From contig MTSL01000112.1 of NCBI GenBank assembly GCA_002794465.1, positions 1-60,172 of the forward strand: a DNA stretch of 60,172 nucleotides, in the 5' to 3' direction. The position numbers were made by a program, and so were the translations under genes. The notes beneath the pieces are model-generated. The model saw only the letters and a program-made list of their open reading frames with translations. It was not told where the DNA came from and did not search any database. Source of the DNA: Paramicrosporidium saccamoebae (taxonomy: Eukaryota; Rozellomycota). Shown here one piece after another: positions 9,724 to 19,206 of this stretch (positions are counted from its first letter, which is position 1; every line of letters starts with the position of its first letter).

Positions 9724-9871
9724 TTTTGTTGATAAATCGTGGTTTTTGTTTCCAGGGCCACGGAACAGTATTGTCCAACACTATGCAAAAGGGCGTGTGA
9801 ACAAATACCTTTTATTCTATTATGCTTCCTGGGCCGTCGCCAGGGGCTATTACATACACTACTATATTACG

Positions 9872-11893
9872 ATGGCCCCCCCAAGAAGGTCGACTAGACG
9901 AAAGGAGCCCAAAAAGATTGTCATTTCCGATTCAAGTGATTCAGGTGATGAAATGGTGACTATTCCGATATCGCCCGTGGTGTCGCCTGTAATTCCATTA
10001 CCCTCAAGGTCAAATAGACAACGTCGTGTTCCCAAGCCAAAAGAGCCCGCGGTTGAAGTTGATTCAACAAGTGTTCCTTTAGATTATCTGGAAATCACAT
10101 TGGATAATGCTCCCTCCAAGCCTACAAGTGCAACTATAAGGCCAGAGCCAAACACGAAACCGCGGATCGATCGAACTTTACGAACCGTGGCCAGGCAGGT
10201 TCACCTTGCATGTCTGCTAATTGCTTACTCTGTGAAAAGCAGAGTGTTTCAGACTCCCCTACTCAGGGCAACCATTCTCTCCAAAGTGCCGCCACATTTG
10301 TTGAGACAGTTTGCCCCCGAAATTATAGAAGACGGACGAACGCTGCTGAATGCACTCTCGATGCTGTCTAACTGGTGGAAGAATGGAATCCATCGACAGT
10401 CGTCTGGATCCATCAAAGACTATTCAAAACAAAGTCATTTCCATCGACTGTTGACAGTGATGGAAGAAAAGTCTGGAAAAGACGACGATCTAGTGTGCAT
10501 CTTTGCAATCTTACTGATGGCTTTGGGTCTGGAGACACGCTTCGTTAGCTCCCTACAGCCTATTCTAGTCAAAACCGACGCTGAAGATGCTATTTCTCCA
10601 GTTTCAAGCAGTCCTCCCGTCCTCCAAAAGGGCAAAATGAAAAGAGTCACGAAAACGGTAGTCCAAGATGGCACCGGGATCATTTCAGTACAGAGTTCCA
10701 GTTCCCCACGTCAGACCAGCACTCTGGGCCGAAGCAGCGCGCTGCCTCCCCCTCGGTTTTGGTGTGAAGTGTGGCATCCAAGAGAGGAGAGATGGGTTCC
10801 TGTAGACTGTTTGAGGGCAATTGTCAATGATCGACTCGCATTGGAACCACCGAGCAAGAACAGTCATCAGCATTTGTTTGTCATTGCTTTCAGACAGGGT
10901 GTGGCGCTGGATGTGACACGACGATACTGTTCCCGTTACTTTGCTCACACATTAAAGCTGAGGAGACTGGAAGAGGCCGTTATAATGTTCCATCTTTCTC
11001 GATTTGGGGGGACAATGAGCGTTGAAGAGGATGAACAACTCGGCAGTTTAGTTGATGGTGAGCCTCTTCCTGTCACAGCAGCCGGCTTTAATGGCCATGG
11101 AAGATACATGTTGGAGAGCAAGTTGAAAAAGTATGAAGTTTATTGGCCTCCCGACGCCGGAATCATTGGCGAGTTTCGGGGAGAAAATGTCCGACTACGA
11201 TCAGTGGTGCAGAAAGCGCGGAGCAAAGAAGCCTGGTACACCCAATTTGGACGGATCATAAAGGAGGGGGAGGAGCCATGCAAGCAAGTAAAATTACCCA
11301 AAAAACCCGAAAAGAAACGGCGCAAATTCGATGACGAGATTCCCATGGTCGATCCTGAGATTGCAGACGATGTGAGGTGGCAGCCACTATATGGAGAGTG
11401 GCAGACTGAGCCTTACTCTCCGCCAATTGCACAGGACGGAAAGGTTCCCCGTAACAAGTTTGGCAGCGTAGATCTATATCTTCCCAGCATGTTGCCAGTC
11501 GGCTGTGTGTGGATAAGGCATGAGCACGCCTACATTGCCGCCCGCGATTTGGGAGTGGACTATGCAGCTGCCTGCGTCTGCTTTGCCTTTTCCGGTCGCT
11601 TCGCAGTTCCGCGTATGAGAGGCATTGTCATCTGTGCAGAACACGAGGGACCCGTGCGAAAAAGACTGAAGGAGGTTGAACGTGAGCTAGTCCTTGCCGC
11701 TGCTGAGGCAGAAATTGAGGCAGAGAAGAAACGGACGAGATTGGAGAAGAGAAAGAAAAAGATTATGGACAAAATTATAGAGGACCACAACATTGACGAT
11801 CAGGAAATGCCGGGGGAGATTATCAGTGCTTTGGATCCAAAGTCAAAGCATCACTTGGCCCAGCAAGATGACAATCTCGACGATTTATTCTAA
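9872..11893 (+). CDS. RAD4: DNA damage recognition protein XPC/Rad4
   Basis: 673 aa from ATG 9872 (MAPPRRSTRRK); the open frame upstream overlaps ARMC8 and lacks support. An acidic/basic N-terminus is followed by the transglutaminase-like domain (~100-370: FWCEVWHPREERWVPVDC, VTRRYCSRYF) and beta-hairpin domains BHD1-3 (~395-595: YWPPDAGIIGEF, WQPLYGEWQTEPY, GCVWIRHEHAYIAARDLGVDYAAAC). The C-terminal 80 residues are charged and helical. XPC/Rad4 finds helix-distorting lesions and recruits TFIIH in global nucleotide excision repair. Its convergent neighbour is a TFIIH subunit; the two stops are 9 nt apart. Confidence 0.95.
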   Translation: MAPPRRSTRRKEPKKIVISDSSDSGDEMVTIPISPVVSPVIPLPSRSNRQRRVPKPKEPAVEVDSTSVPLDYLEITLDNAPSKPTSATIRPEPNTKPRIDRTLRTVARQVHLACLLIAYSVKSRVFQTPLLRATILSKVPPHLLRQFAPEIIEDGRTLLNALSMLSNWWKNGIHRQSSGSIKDYSKQSHFHRLLTVMEEKSGKDDDLVCIFAILLMALGLETRFVSSLQPILVKTDAEDAISPVSSSPPVLQKGKMKRVTKTVVQDGTGIISVQSSSSPRQTSTLGRSSALPPPRFWCEVWHPREERWVPVDCLRAIVNDRLALEPPSKNSHQHLFVIAFRQGVALDVTRRYCSRYFAHTLKLRRLEEAVIMFHLSRFGGTMSVEEDEQLGSLVDGEPLPVTAAGFNGHGRYMLESKLKKYEVYWPPDAGIIGEFRGENVRLRSVVQKARSKEAWYTQFGRIIKEGEEPCKQVKLPKKPEKKRRKFDDEIPMVDPEIADDVRWQPLYGEWQTEPYSPPIAQDGKVPRNKFGSVDLYLPSMLPVGCVWIRHEHAYIAARDLGVDYAAACVCFAFSGRFAVPRMRGIVICAEHEGPVRKRLKEVERELVLAAAEAEIEAEKKRTRLEKRKKKIMDKIIEDHNIDDQEMPGEIISALDPKSKHHLAQQDDNLDDLF

Positions 11894-11902
11894 ATGGTAC
11901 AG

Positions 11903-13111
11903 TTAATCGAGACAAGTGGGGCAGTTGTAGAGGGAGGAATGGACTATATAGTTACACGAAGCACAAAAATCTTGAGCGCATCGTCGGCATCGACCAGGCC
12001 TATATCCATCAATATTTTGTTCGAGATGGACTGGTTGCGCGCAACCTGCACAAGTAACATTCAAAGCATTGCAGTCCTCATATGACGGAGGAGGAAACAA
12101 GTGGTGGTACGATTTAGCAAGATGCGGAGCCGAAATTAGAGTTAGGCGACAAATGGGACAATCAATTGGAAGTTGACAGACAAATGCACGGCAACGCGGA
12201 CACTGGTAGCCCTTGAGCTTGGCGGTACAATGGCAGGCACAGAGAATGGCTTTCTGATGTGTCAATTGCAAAGGGAATCCCATGGGAACCAAATATGACG
12301 TGGTCCGAGTGTCTCGGGTAACAACCGGTGGAACGAGCTGTTCTCTGACAAGATCGACATAGTGGACATCGTTAATTGCCACTGAAGACGTTCCTCCCGT
12401 CTCCTTAGCTATACGCCTCGTAACGGCAACTTCTCCATAGATAGCAATCACATTAAATCGGACCTTGGCTGCAATCATAACGGGCACTAGATCAAAAATA
12501 TTCCCTGCGTCATGCGATCCCATTCCAATTTGGAAATACAGCACTTCTCTAGTGCCATGGCCAGGAACATGGCCCAAAATAGAATGAGCTACCTCCAGCC
12601 CATTCTGAAGAGAAACAACACCTCGTGGTGGAGATACTTCAGTAGTCGTCTCCAACACTAGCTTGTCCAGCGTCTCTTCGTGCTCAGATAAATTTGGAGA
12701 AAGCTCGCTTCGTCTCTCTGCAAGACCATCCCGCAGCACAATCAAGCTCACCTGACTGAGAGGGTTCTGGTCAAAAAACTCTTTTATGAGCGGACGGACA
12801 GCATTATTGATAACCCAAACTCCACGGTTGGGAGTCACATCCACCGCAGCAGCAGCCGCAGACCAGTCTATTAGAATAACTAAATGCCGCATTATGCCGC
12901 GACGAAGTGCAGAATCTGCCGCTATTCGTCGTTTCTGTAGGTACTCGGATTCACGTTGCAGAAGCACTGCGAGCGTGGGCTGAAGAGTGCCGGCCGCATC
13001 TTCTTTGAGGATTTCCCAGCTCTGGGTGTATCTACTTTCCCATGCAAACCCAGACTCCACTAGAGAGTGGTCCTTGTTCAGCTCTTCGTCATCAATCTCT
13101 ACACCGGCCAT
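11903..13111 (-). CDS. SSL1: TFIIH core subunit p44 (SSL1/GTF2H2)
   Basis: 402 aa, ATG at 13111, intronless. It has a short acidic N-terminus, a von Willebrand A-like Ssl1 domain (~70-255, starting HLVILIDWSAAA with the usual first metal-site DxS changed to DWS), and a cysteine-rich C-terminus (CACHC, CPRCRAFVC, CPICR, then CAGCAQPV, CRRCAQDFCASCNYIVH) that forms the zinc-finger/RING-like domains of p44. p44 activates the XPD helicase within TFIIH in transcription initiation and nucleotide excision repair. The 3' end abuts XPC. Confidence 0.95.
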   Translation of the reverse strand: MAGVEIDDEELNKDHSLVESGFAWESRYTQSWEILKEDAAGTLQPTLAVLLQRESEYLQKRRIAADSALRRGIMRHLVILIDWSAAAAAVDVTPNRGVWVINNAVRPLIKEFFDQNPLSQVSLIVLRDGLAERRSELSPNLSEHEETLDKLVLETTTEVSPPRGVVSLQNGLEVAHSILGHVPGHGTREVLYFQIGMGSHDAGNIFDLVPVMIAAKVRFNVIAIYGEVAVTRRIAKETGGTSSVAINDVHYVDLVREQLVPPVVTRDTRTTSYLVPMGFPLQLTHQKAILCACHCTAKLKGYQCPRCRAFVCQLPIDCPICRLTLISAPHLAKSYHHLFPPPSYEDCNALNVTCAGCAQPVHLEQNIDGYRPGRCRRCAQDFCASCNYIVHSSLYNCPTCLD

Positions 13112-13131
13112 TATAACTAAACTCTTTTATT

Positions 13132-13644
13132 TTAAACTCCCAAATGTTCCAAAATAGCTTCAATATTGTCGTCCAAATCCTCTGTAGTATTCGAGGCCAT
13201 TTCAAGTGTCTTTTCTTGGCCAAATCGCTCTAATGACTCATCCAAGACAACGCGCATAATCTCGCATTCCATATTCTCAGTGATTTTATCAACGCTATAT
13301 CCACGTGCCTGCAGTCTGTCGTACAGCACGTCCGTGCGAGTTGTCAGAACAATCACGAGATCCACAGACTTTCGGGGAAGGGTTGTCACTGTGTGTGTCT
13401 CAACGATGCAGACATCACTCTCAATAGACGAGAAATGCCGATCCATGAATTTGCAGACTTTCTTGTCGTCGATTATATATGTATCAAAATGGGCATCATA
13501 TTCGTCAAATAGCTTCTGCGACTTGATAAGATCATTCACAAGTATGTTACTCACGCTCCTGCCCCGTTCAGACAGAGTTTGGCCTAGTTTTTGGGCCAAA
13601 GTAGACTTGCCAGTCCCAGGAGTGCCTGTCACCAAGATTCGCAT
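13132..13644 (-). CDS. FAP7: Adenylate kinase isoenzyme 6 / Fap7
   Basis: 170 aa, ATG at 13644. P-loop GTPGTGKST at residues 7-15, a VNDLIKSQKLFDEYD segment and the AK6-type LYDRLQARGYSVDKITEN(M)ECEI region, matching AK6/Hcnip/Fap7 in length (about 172 aa) and order. The protein is a small nucleolar/nuclear ATPase-kinase that acts with uS11 in late 18S pre-rRNA cleavage. The usual VDYH/VDTH motif reads VETHT here. The start is only 20 nt from the start of the divergent gene at 13665; TAA is followed at once by AATAAA. Confidence 0.93.
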   Translation of the reverse strand: MRILVTGTPGTGKSTLAQKLGQTLSERGRSVSNILVNDLIKSQKLFDEYDAHFDTYIIDDKKVCKFMDRHFSSIESDVCIVETHTVTTLPRKSVDLVIVLTTRTDVLYDRLQARGYSVDKITENMECEIMRVVLDESLERFGQEKTLEMASNTTEDLDDNIEAILEHLGV

Positions 13645-13664
13645 ATCCCCGGCAAACTGGTAGC

Positions 13665-14198
13665 ATGCATCCTGGAAAGGCTATATTTCGGGATCCCAGG
13701 AAATTCTGGGAGGCCACCTACTCAAGGGATGGACTGAATCAAATAGTGCATCGACGGAAAATTGCTGGACTCGACCTTAGTCCTCGTCGAATCGGCATTG
13801 CCGTCTCTGACGACATCCAAGAGTTTGCCCTTCCAATTGGGGTCTTCCATGTGCGGCGTAAGGGAATTCATCTTGAACTCCAGCAGCCAAACAAACCTCT
13901 AATTCAAAAGATGCGCTGTGAGGCAAACAGTATTGCTGGCTGGGTGGTTGGGTGGCCACTGACATTGGCGGGCGAGGAGAGCTACCGCACTGAGGAAACA
14001 CTGACAATTATTGAGCAGTGTCAGATTCTACTTGGAATTCAATTCGAAAATATTCTCCTTCACGATGAGCGATATTCCACCATACTTGCCCGGTCTGATT
14101 CTCTCGATCAGCCGAAAGGGCATCAGGTTGGCCTGGACGCACTCGCCGCTTCTAGAATTCTGCAAGAATATCTAGACCTCTCTTCCAGACAACACTAG
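13665..14198 (+). CDS. YqgF/RuvX-family RNase H-fold protein
   Basis: 177 aa from ATG 13665. It carries the YqgF fold markers: AGLDLSPRRIGIAVSD near residue 35 (first acidic residue), GWVVGWPLTLAGEE, a LLHDERYST motif and a terminal DALAASRILQEYLD helix with a conserved Asp. In bacteria YqgF/RuvX processes pre-16S rRNA or acts as a putative Holliday-junction resolvase; nuclear-encoded eukaryotic members are presumed organellar. The first ~30 residues are basic (HPGKAIFRDPRKFW...) and could be a mitochondrial presequence. It is head-to-head with AK6 (20 nt) and is followed 31 nt downstream by CDC123. Confidence 0.8.
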   Translation: MHPGKAIFRDPRKFWEATYSRDGLNQIVHRRKIAGLDLSPRRIGIAVSDDIQEFALPIGVFHVRRKGIHLELQQPNKPLIQKMRCEANSIAGWVVGWPLTLAGEESYRTEETLTIIEQCQILLGIQFENILLHDERYSTILARSDSLDQPKGHQVGLDALAASRILQEYLDLSSRQH

Positions 14199-14229
14199 AA
14201 ATATTCATCAGCCGGGGCAACTACTCTGG

Positions 14230-15169
14230 ATGACGGACATTTTTGCCGTCAGTTCATGGCCATTAGAGCTACAGAAGCTGTCATTCGATTTCATAGAACT
14301 GCCAATTCCCGATACTTTTCGAGCATATCTCAAAGAAGAAGGGATAGTCTTGGGAACAAGAGTGCCAGAGTAGCATGCAAGTCTCATCTTGAACTTTAGG
14401 TCGATGATCATAAACTCGGATATCGACTACACCGACAACGAGAGTGAAGCTTGTGGTGCTTCTCCTGAAGTTTTGTTTCCGGAATTTCATAAAACGGTGA
14501 CAGAAAGCATACTGAAGTTTAGGGGCGCGTGCATGGCAAAGCTTGGCGGAAACAGTGCAAAGGATGCGGTCTGGATTAATACTGAAAATAGTCTCAAATG
14601 CCGCACCGCAAGCGATGTCTACGAGCTTTTAAAAAGCTCAGACAGAGTCGCACTTAATGTGGATAGTGCAAAGGTATTGACCCTGAAAAAATGGCTTGAG
14701 ATTGATCCGAGCATGGAATTTCGCTGTTTCATCAGGAACGCTTATCTTGTGGCCATCTCTCAGAGAGATGATACTGTATTTTACCAACATCTTTGTGCTT
14801 CTAAGGAACGAGTCGGAAAAGAGATTGAAGGATCCCTAATTCAGCATGTAATTCCGCACCTGCACTCGGAGACATGTACATTTCACAGCGCTTGCTAATT
14901 TACTTTTAGGCGTTGTTGATATTTATATGACTGGCGGCAAGATAAATCGGATTGTTGACATTTCCGCTTGGGATGAACGGGAGACTAGCCCAATATTGTT
15001 CGAATGGCAAGATTTAAACTCTATTACGAACGGATCCCCACCAATATTTAAAGTCATTGAATCGGACGGAAATTGTAGGCTTGGAGTGGCAAGATATAAT
15101 GCAATGCCCGTCGATCTGATCTCGTCAGGCCTTCGGCTTGATGACGTCATTTATGGCAACTTTTCATAG
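14230..15169 (+). CDS. CDC123: eIF2 assembly chaperone CDC123 (D123 family)
   Basis: Three exons (14230..14369, 14400..14875, 14910..15169) with 30- and 34-nt introns give 291 aa. Family signatures are the N-terminal WPLELQKLSFDF..ELP, the KLGGNSAKDAVWI loop (ATP-grasp-like fold), MEFRCFIRNAYLVAISQRDD, and after intron 2 VVDIYMTGGKINRIVDIS, where the family has DVY...VWLIDFNP. CDC123 helps assemble the eIF2 heterotrimer by binding eIF2-gamma. The first intron shares its TAG with an in-frame stop, so retention would truncate the protein at ~46 aa. Confidence 0.92.
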
Positions 15170-15299
15170 TCGTCGTTGCAAGTAATGTCATGAGCGCTGT
15201 AAAAAATCGATACATGTGGGATATTATATCGACGGATCAGAGATCCCAATAAAGTCTTTACTTAAATCTCGCAATATACGCCTTTCCAGGGATCTCGTG

Positions 15300-16120
15300 A
15301 TGAGTCGGACTGTCTTGAGAAGGCTACTAGGTGAGGATCTTGACGTCTTGGTGTAGTTTTTACAGGATAAAATTGAAGGGGGGTTCTACTCCTTGGGAAC
15401 CCTGCAACTGCTGGACATTCCTATGCCGGAAGCTTTGCAGAGACCGAATGTTATGGATTGTTTACAGGTTCTGGTGGATTGACCAGTGTTGTAGCTCATT
15501 GCTGGAATGGCAACCTGGTTCTAATTTGGCCTGCCATGCTGCAGTATCTCCCTGATGCATTAACGTATACAGCCGACCGACCAGTTCTACGCATAGAAGG
15601 ATCTTTTGAGGCTGTGGAATAAATGAGTAGATTTTTGCACGGAACGCTCGTATTCAGCACACTAATAAGTTTCTATCTCTCTTTAACCATCACACCTGAA
15701 AGTGCTCAAACATACTCTTGCTTTAGTTCTACTGAGATGGTTGGCGCGCCTCGTCCATCCAAGAACTTGCTGAGGATGCTGATATAAATTACCTCGCAGT
15801 GAGCTCACAGAGATATAGAAGATTTGGTAATACGTGCCAGATTAAGAGCATTAAAATTTAATAGAAGGCTAGTTGCAATGCCGACCTATAACTCTCAAAC
15901 ATACGATGCAGTTATCCTGGGCAACGTTTACGTTCCTCTCATCGAATGAAGAAAAGGGCACACGAGAAGCCTGATACGCTCGTGTTTGGTGGAGCTTAAG
16001 AAACAGGGCTATCGAGTTGCCCGTTTGTTTACCAGTAATCTTGCAGCCATCTCTCTTTATAGGTCTATGGGCTTCGTGGGGAAAGGGTCTTATGGCGCAT
16101 GTGACAACCCTTTTGTATAA
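15300..16120 (+). pseudogene. GNAT acetyltransferase of bacterial-like architecture, reading frame broken
   Basis: Two pieces of one GNAT protein are visible. Part one (about 15205-15622, possibly spliced over 15331-15378) reads GVLLLGNPATAGHS, GLFTGSGGLTSVVAHCWNGNLVLIWP and RPVLRIEGSFEAVE, a pattern I associate with the N-terminal half of bacterial two-part GNATs. It ends in TAA at 15620-15622. Part two has the catalytic half: ILGNVYVP, then RKGHTRSLIRSCL and LFTSNLAAISLYRSMGFVGKGSYG, ending at TAA 16118-16120. A TGA at 15947-15949 stands exactly where acetyl-CoA-binding motif A has a conserved Arg; one C-to-T change of CGA would explain it. I found no intron that removes both stops, so I call it a pseudogene, but mis-splicing on my part or a sequencing error remains possible. 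The start is unknown. Confidence 0.6.
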
Positions 16121-16132
16121 AAATATGAAGAT

Positions 16133-17077
16133 TTACTCATGTAGCGCTGTCTCTTCCTCGATGGGATCACAGAATATCGCCAACTCGAGTAATAAAGCGT
16201 TAGCGTCATCTGAAGATCGTAGTCGTAATAAATATTGAACAGGTTTGGAATCTACTAGAGCAACAAACCTTACACTCCTGTCCGGAACTGGAGCATACGT
16301 CATGCCGCTAAATAGACGAACATTTAGCAATACTCGTAAAACCCCTTCGGCGCGCATTAGCATCCTGCCCGCCCCCGTCTCAAAATCTTCATTGATTTTC
16401 AAGATTCCCAGTCCTCTATCCTTCCACTCTTTGTTTACAGCATCGAATTCGTAGAGCTTGGCCCGACCAGAAAATTTCATCGCCTCGCCTTCTTCCCCAG
16501 TAGCCTGTGGAAGATTGTGTAATACATCTGCATCAGTCTTTTCTGTGTTAAACGGAGAATCTTCCTCGAGACCGTCTTTTTTAGGAGCCTCGGTGGAAAA
16601 ATCAGCTTTTGACTCGGACTTGGCCACAGTGTTAAATGTTACAAGCGATTTCGCAGCTGAGCCAAACACAAACTTGGGCTTGGACGCTTCAATTACAGGT
16701 GTAACCGGAAGAACAGGCTTAGTGGCTTGCTTCTCTGGAGAGCTCGTAGACGTATCCAAAGGCTCGTCTTCTGTTCCCTCATTATCTGAACCCTCATCGC
16801 TATCTGGACTCTCGTCATTATCTAAGCTTTTATCATCCTCCTCCGTCTCCTCTCCAGAAGACTGGCTTTCCTGGATGGATTCGGGCGAATCCGAGTTGTT
16901 GACAGTAAGGTCCTGTGTTGCCTGTGAGAGTTCTGTGGAACCAGTCTTGGCAACCTGACATATTTCAACCAACTACACTGTATCTACCTTTATCCCTGAA
17001 CTAATTTCTTCCGCCTCGACAGTCTCTGAAGAAGGGGGCTCTTGTCTCTTATTAGCCGTCGCAGAGACTCCCATCAT
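16133..17077 (-). CDS. Ran-binding-domain protein, RANBP3/Yrb2-like
   Basis: Two exons, complement(16988..17077, 16133..16954), 33-nt intron, 303 aa. An acidic Ser/Glu/Asp-rich N-terminus (~50-105) is followed by a KFVFGSAAK motif (~123), close to the TFVFG element of RANBP3, and a C-terminal RanBD (~185-300: AKLYEFDAVNKEWKDRGLGILK, RMLMRAEGVLRVLLNVRLF). Members bind RanGTP; RANBP3/Yrb2 are cofactors of CRM1 nuclear export. Only one FG is seen, which argues against NUP50/Nup2. The stop is 12 nt from the end of the GNAT locus. Confidence 0.8.
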
Positions 17078-17240
17078 TAACAGCAAAATAGCACAAGTAC
17101 TTTCTTTAATCGTTTTAACTGTATTCTGTGCACCATTATCTTAGATTGAATCAAAATGCGATAGCGAAAATTTCCACTGTTTGCAGGCGTTGGATCGAAA
17201 ATCGCAAACGTTGGGCACGCAGACTCAGGGGTTGCCGCCA

Positions 17241-18437
17241 ATGGTCTGTTTACCAGATGTGCAGACAGAATTCGATTTTAACAAGAGATATCCATCATGG
17301 CTGAAGCTCGTTCAGCTCCAGGTCATTCATCGTCACGGTCCTCGCACACCTCTGAGCTACCATCTTTCACACTTGTACCCATTTTCATGGAAGCTGTGTT
17401 CTACCGAGGGTCCAAGTTACCGAGGAGTAAAAGTTGTAATCAGCGGCGATGAGAAGCAGCTTAATGACACCATTATACCAACAGACGGAATTCCGGGAAA
17501 TTGCCTTCTTGGACAGCTCACAGACCATGGAAAAGCAGTCATGACGAAACTTGGGTCCTTTCTAAAGTCCACTTATTTTGACGGCCTTGGCTTTCAAGTT
17601 GCAGCGCATGAAATTCATCTGAGATCAACCAACCTCCCGCGGACAATCCAGTCATTGAGCTCGCTGTTAATTGGACTCTTCCCTCGCAACGAATCAAGCA
17701 TTTCGGCAGATAAACTGCCGGTGCTTATCCGTGACGAATATCTCGAAGACATGTATGGATCCATAGAGTGCCAAAAATATCATTCTATTCTAGCCCAGCA
17801 CGCTGAACGATTTGCCAGGGAGAACGCAGCAAGTATATCTAATCTCCACAAGTCTATTCCCAGTATATTTCACGCCCCGAATCTCTACGGCCAAAAGCCA
17901 TCAATGTATGAGATCTTTGATATTTTGTTTTCTCGGCGAGAACACAATTTGCCGTTGCCAAAGGAAGTCGATAACAAAATAATGGACCAGCTAGAACAAT
18001 TGACAACTAACGAGTTTTTCACACTATTCAACGAGTCAAAGGAAGCAACCAGATTGGCTGTCGGTCGATTTTTAAGAGAAATAGATGCAAATCTCTACAG
18101 AAAAGACCGAAAGCTATGCATTTATTCAGCGCATGATAGTACGATCGCCCCTCTCCTTGGGGCATTTTCAGTGGCCATGGGACCAAAGTCGCCACCCTTT
18201 GCAGCCTATTGCACTCTAGAACTCTTTGAGACTGTGGATACAGGTACGAGAGACGATAGCGAATCGTATGTCCGAATCCTATACCAAAACAGGCCAATTA
18301 TCCTGCCCCATTGTGCCAAGCCAGGAAACCATCATCCCCGTGATCCCTCTCTCTGCAAGCTTCAGTCGTTTTCCGAGTCAGTCAGGCGATTTATTCCTCA
18401 AAACTACCTCGAAGAGTGTAAAGCACCTTTGTCATAA
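17241..18437 (+). CDS. Histidine (acid) phosphatase family protein, ACP6-like
   Basis: 398 aa from ATG 17241. The frame is open from 17181 without an ATG, so a missing short first exon cannot be excluded ('tttgcag' at 17179-17184 could be an acceptor). The catalytic motif RHGPRTP is at ~30, and the proton-donor HD is in SAHDSTIAP at ~295. No signal peptide in this model. The layout fits the histidine acid phosphatase branch that includes lysophosphatidic acid phosphatase ACP6; substrate unknown. The TAA stop (18435-18437) is directly followed by the stop of the convergent RRM gene with no spacer. Confidence 0.82.
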   Translation: MVCLPDVQTEFDFNKRYPSWLKLVQLQVIHRHGPRTPLSYHLSHLYPFSWKLCSTEGPSYRGVKVVISGDEKQLNDTIIPTDGIPGNCLLGQLTDHGKAVMTKLGSFLKSTYFDGLGFQVAAHEIHLRSTNLPRTIQSLSSLLIGLFPRNESSISADKLPVLIRDEYLEDMYGSIECQKYHSILAQHAERFARENAASISNLHKSIPSIFHAPNLYGQKPSMYEIFDILFSRREHNLPLPKEVDNKIMDQLEQLTTNEFFTLFNESKEATRLAVGRFLREIDANLYRKDRKLCIYSAHDSTIAPLLGAFSVAMGPKSPPFAAYCTLELFETVDTGTRDDSESYVRILYQNRPIILPHCAKPGNHHPRDPSLCKLQSFSESVRRFIPQNYLEECKAPLS

Positions 18438-18882
18438 TTACAGCTCAACATTTACGTCATCTACATTCGCTACGGTCGTTTCGTCCTCTCCTAGCTCTGT
18501 TTGATCCACACTACCAGCTGCTGCTTCCAGTTCCCACACAGGCGCAGCATGAATGCCGGCAGTAGTAATCCTCGTTGGTCTCGCCAGGTTGCAGCGAATA
18601 GTTTCGCCAAATATTCGGTTCATGTGCATATTATCAATGGCAGCCTTGGCGTCGTCGGCATTCTCGAATTCTACAAAACCAAAGCCGCGATGGCCTCCCT
18701 CTGCCGTTCGGTCTCGAGGGATGAACACTTCTTTGATATCTCCAAAGGTCAAAAAGGCAGTTTGGAGTTTTTCTTCGTCAAACCCTTCACTGAATCCCCC
18801 TACAGAATTAAATACACCATATACGTTTTCTACCAACATAAACAGTGGTCTTGTTGCCCGGGCGAGGATAAATTACTGACAT
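18438..18882 (-). CDS. RRM protein resembling the PPIE (cyclophilin E) RNA-binding domain
   Basis: Two exons, complement(18834..18882, 18438..18799), 34-nt intron, 136 aa. The intron falls inside the first RRM strand: joined, it reads TTVYVGGFSEGFDEEKL, restoring the RNP2 motif; RNP1 is HRGFGFVEF. The domain (~11-90) is closest to the RRM of PPIE (AFxxFGDIxxVxIPxD, AIDNMHxxxIFGxTIRCNLARP). PPIE is a spliceosome-associated isomerase, but here the chain ends after an Ala/Glu-rich tail with no cyclophilin domain. It could be a stand-alone splicing RRM. Confidence 0.85.
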
Positions 18883-19018
18883 CCTGGGCTAGTCAGCACT
18901 TGCAACAGGCACAAAGATAGTACCCATGTGATTCTCTTGGCAACGTATGCGCTATTCTCCAATAGCGAAAGCAATAAATTTATTGGATTCCATAGGTGCC
19001 GGCTTGCTGGATGAACAT

Positions 19019-19206
19019 TTATTCCTCTCGACGACGTTCCCGTTCTGCCTTCCTGGCTCGGTCAATCCAGGCATTTATATAAGTCTTCACGTCCGGGACC
19101 TACAAAAATCAGGCCTCCCTCGGCGGAAAACCTCATAATTCTGTGCAATATAAATTCCGCCAACAATTCCGCTCGTAGCGCCGAATAGTAAATGTCGAAA
19201 GGCCAT
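19019..19206 (-). CDS. STMP1/DUF4535-like mitochondrial microprotein
   Basis: Two exons, complement(19132..19206, 19019..19099), 32-nt intron, 51 aa. One N-terminal membrane segment with small residues (LLFGATSGIVGGIYIAQNYE) continues into VPDVK and a charged helix (RARKAERERRREE). The core G-x-YIAQNY-x-VP is the signature of STMP1/DUF4535 microproteins of the mitochondrial inner membrane, linked to respiratory complexes in animals. The intron sits between QNYE and VPD. The TAA stop lies in AATAAA. Confidence 0.85.

Noticed and set aside
15381-15560. Cys/Trp-rich ORF on the plus strand
   Set aside because: Out of frame with the GNAT N-terminal half, which has recognisable motifs; the composition is typical of a shadow frame.
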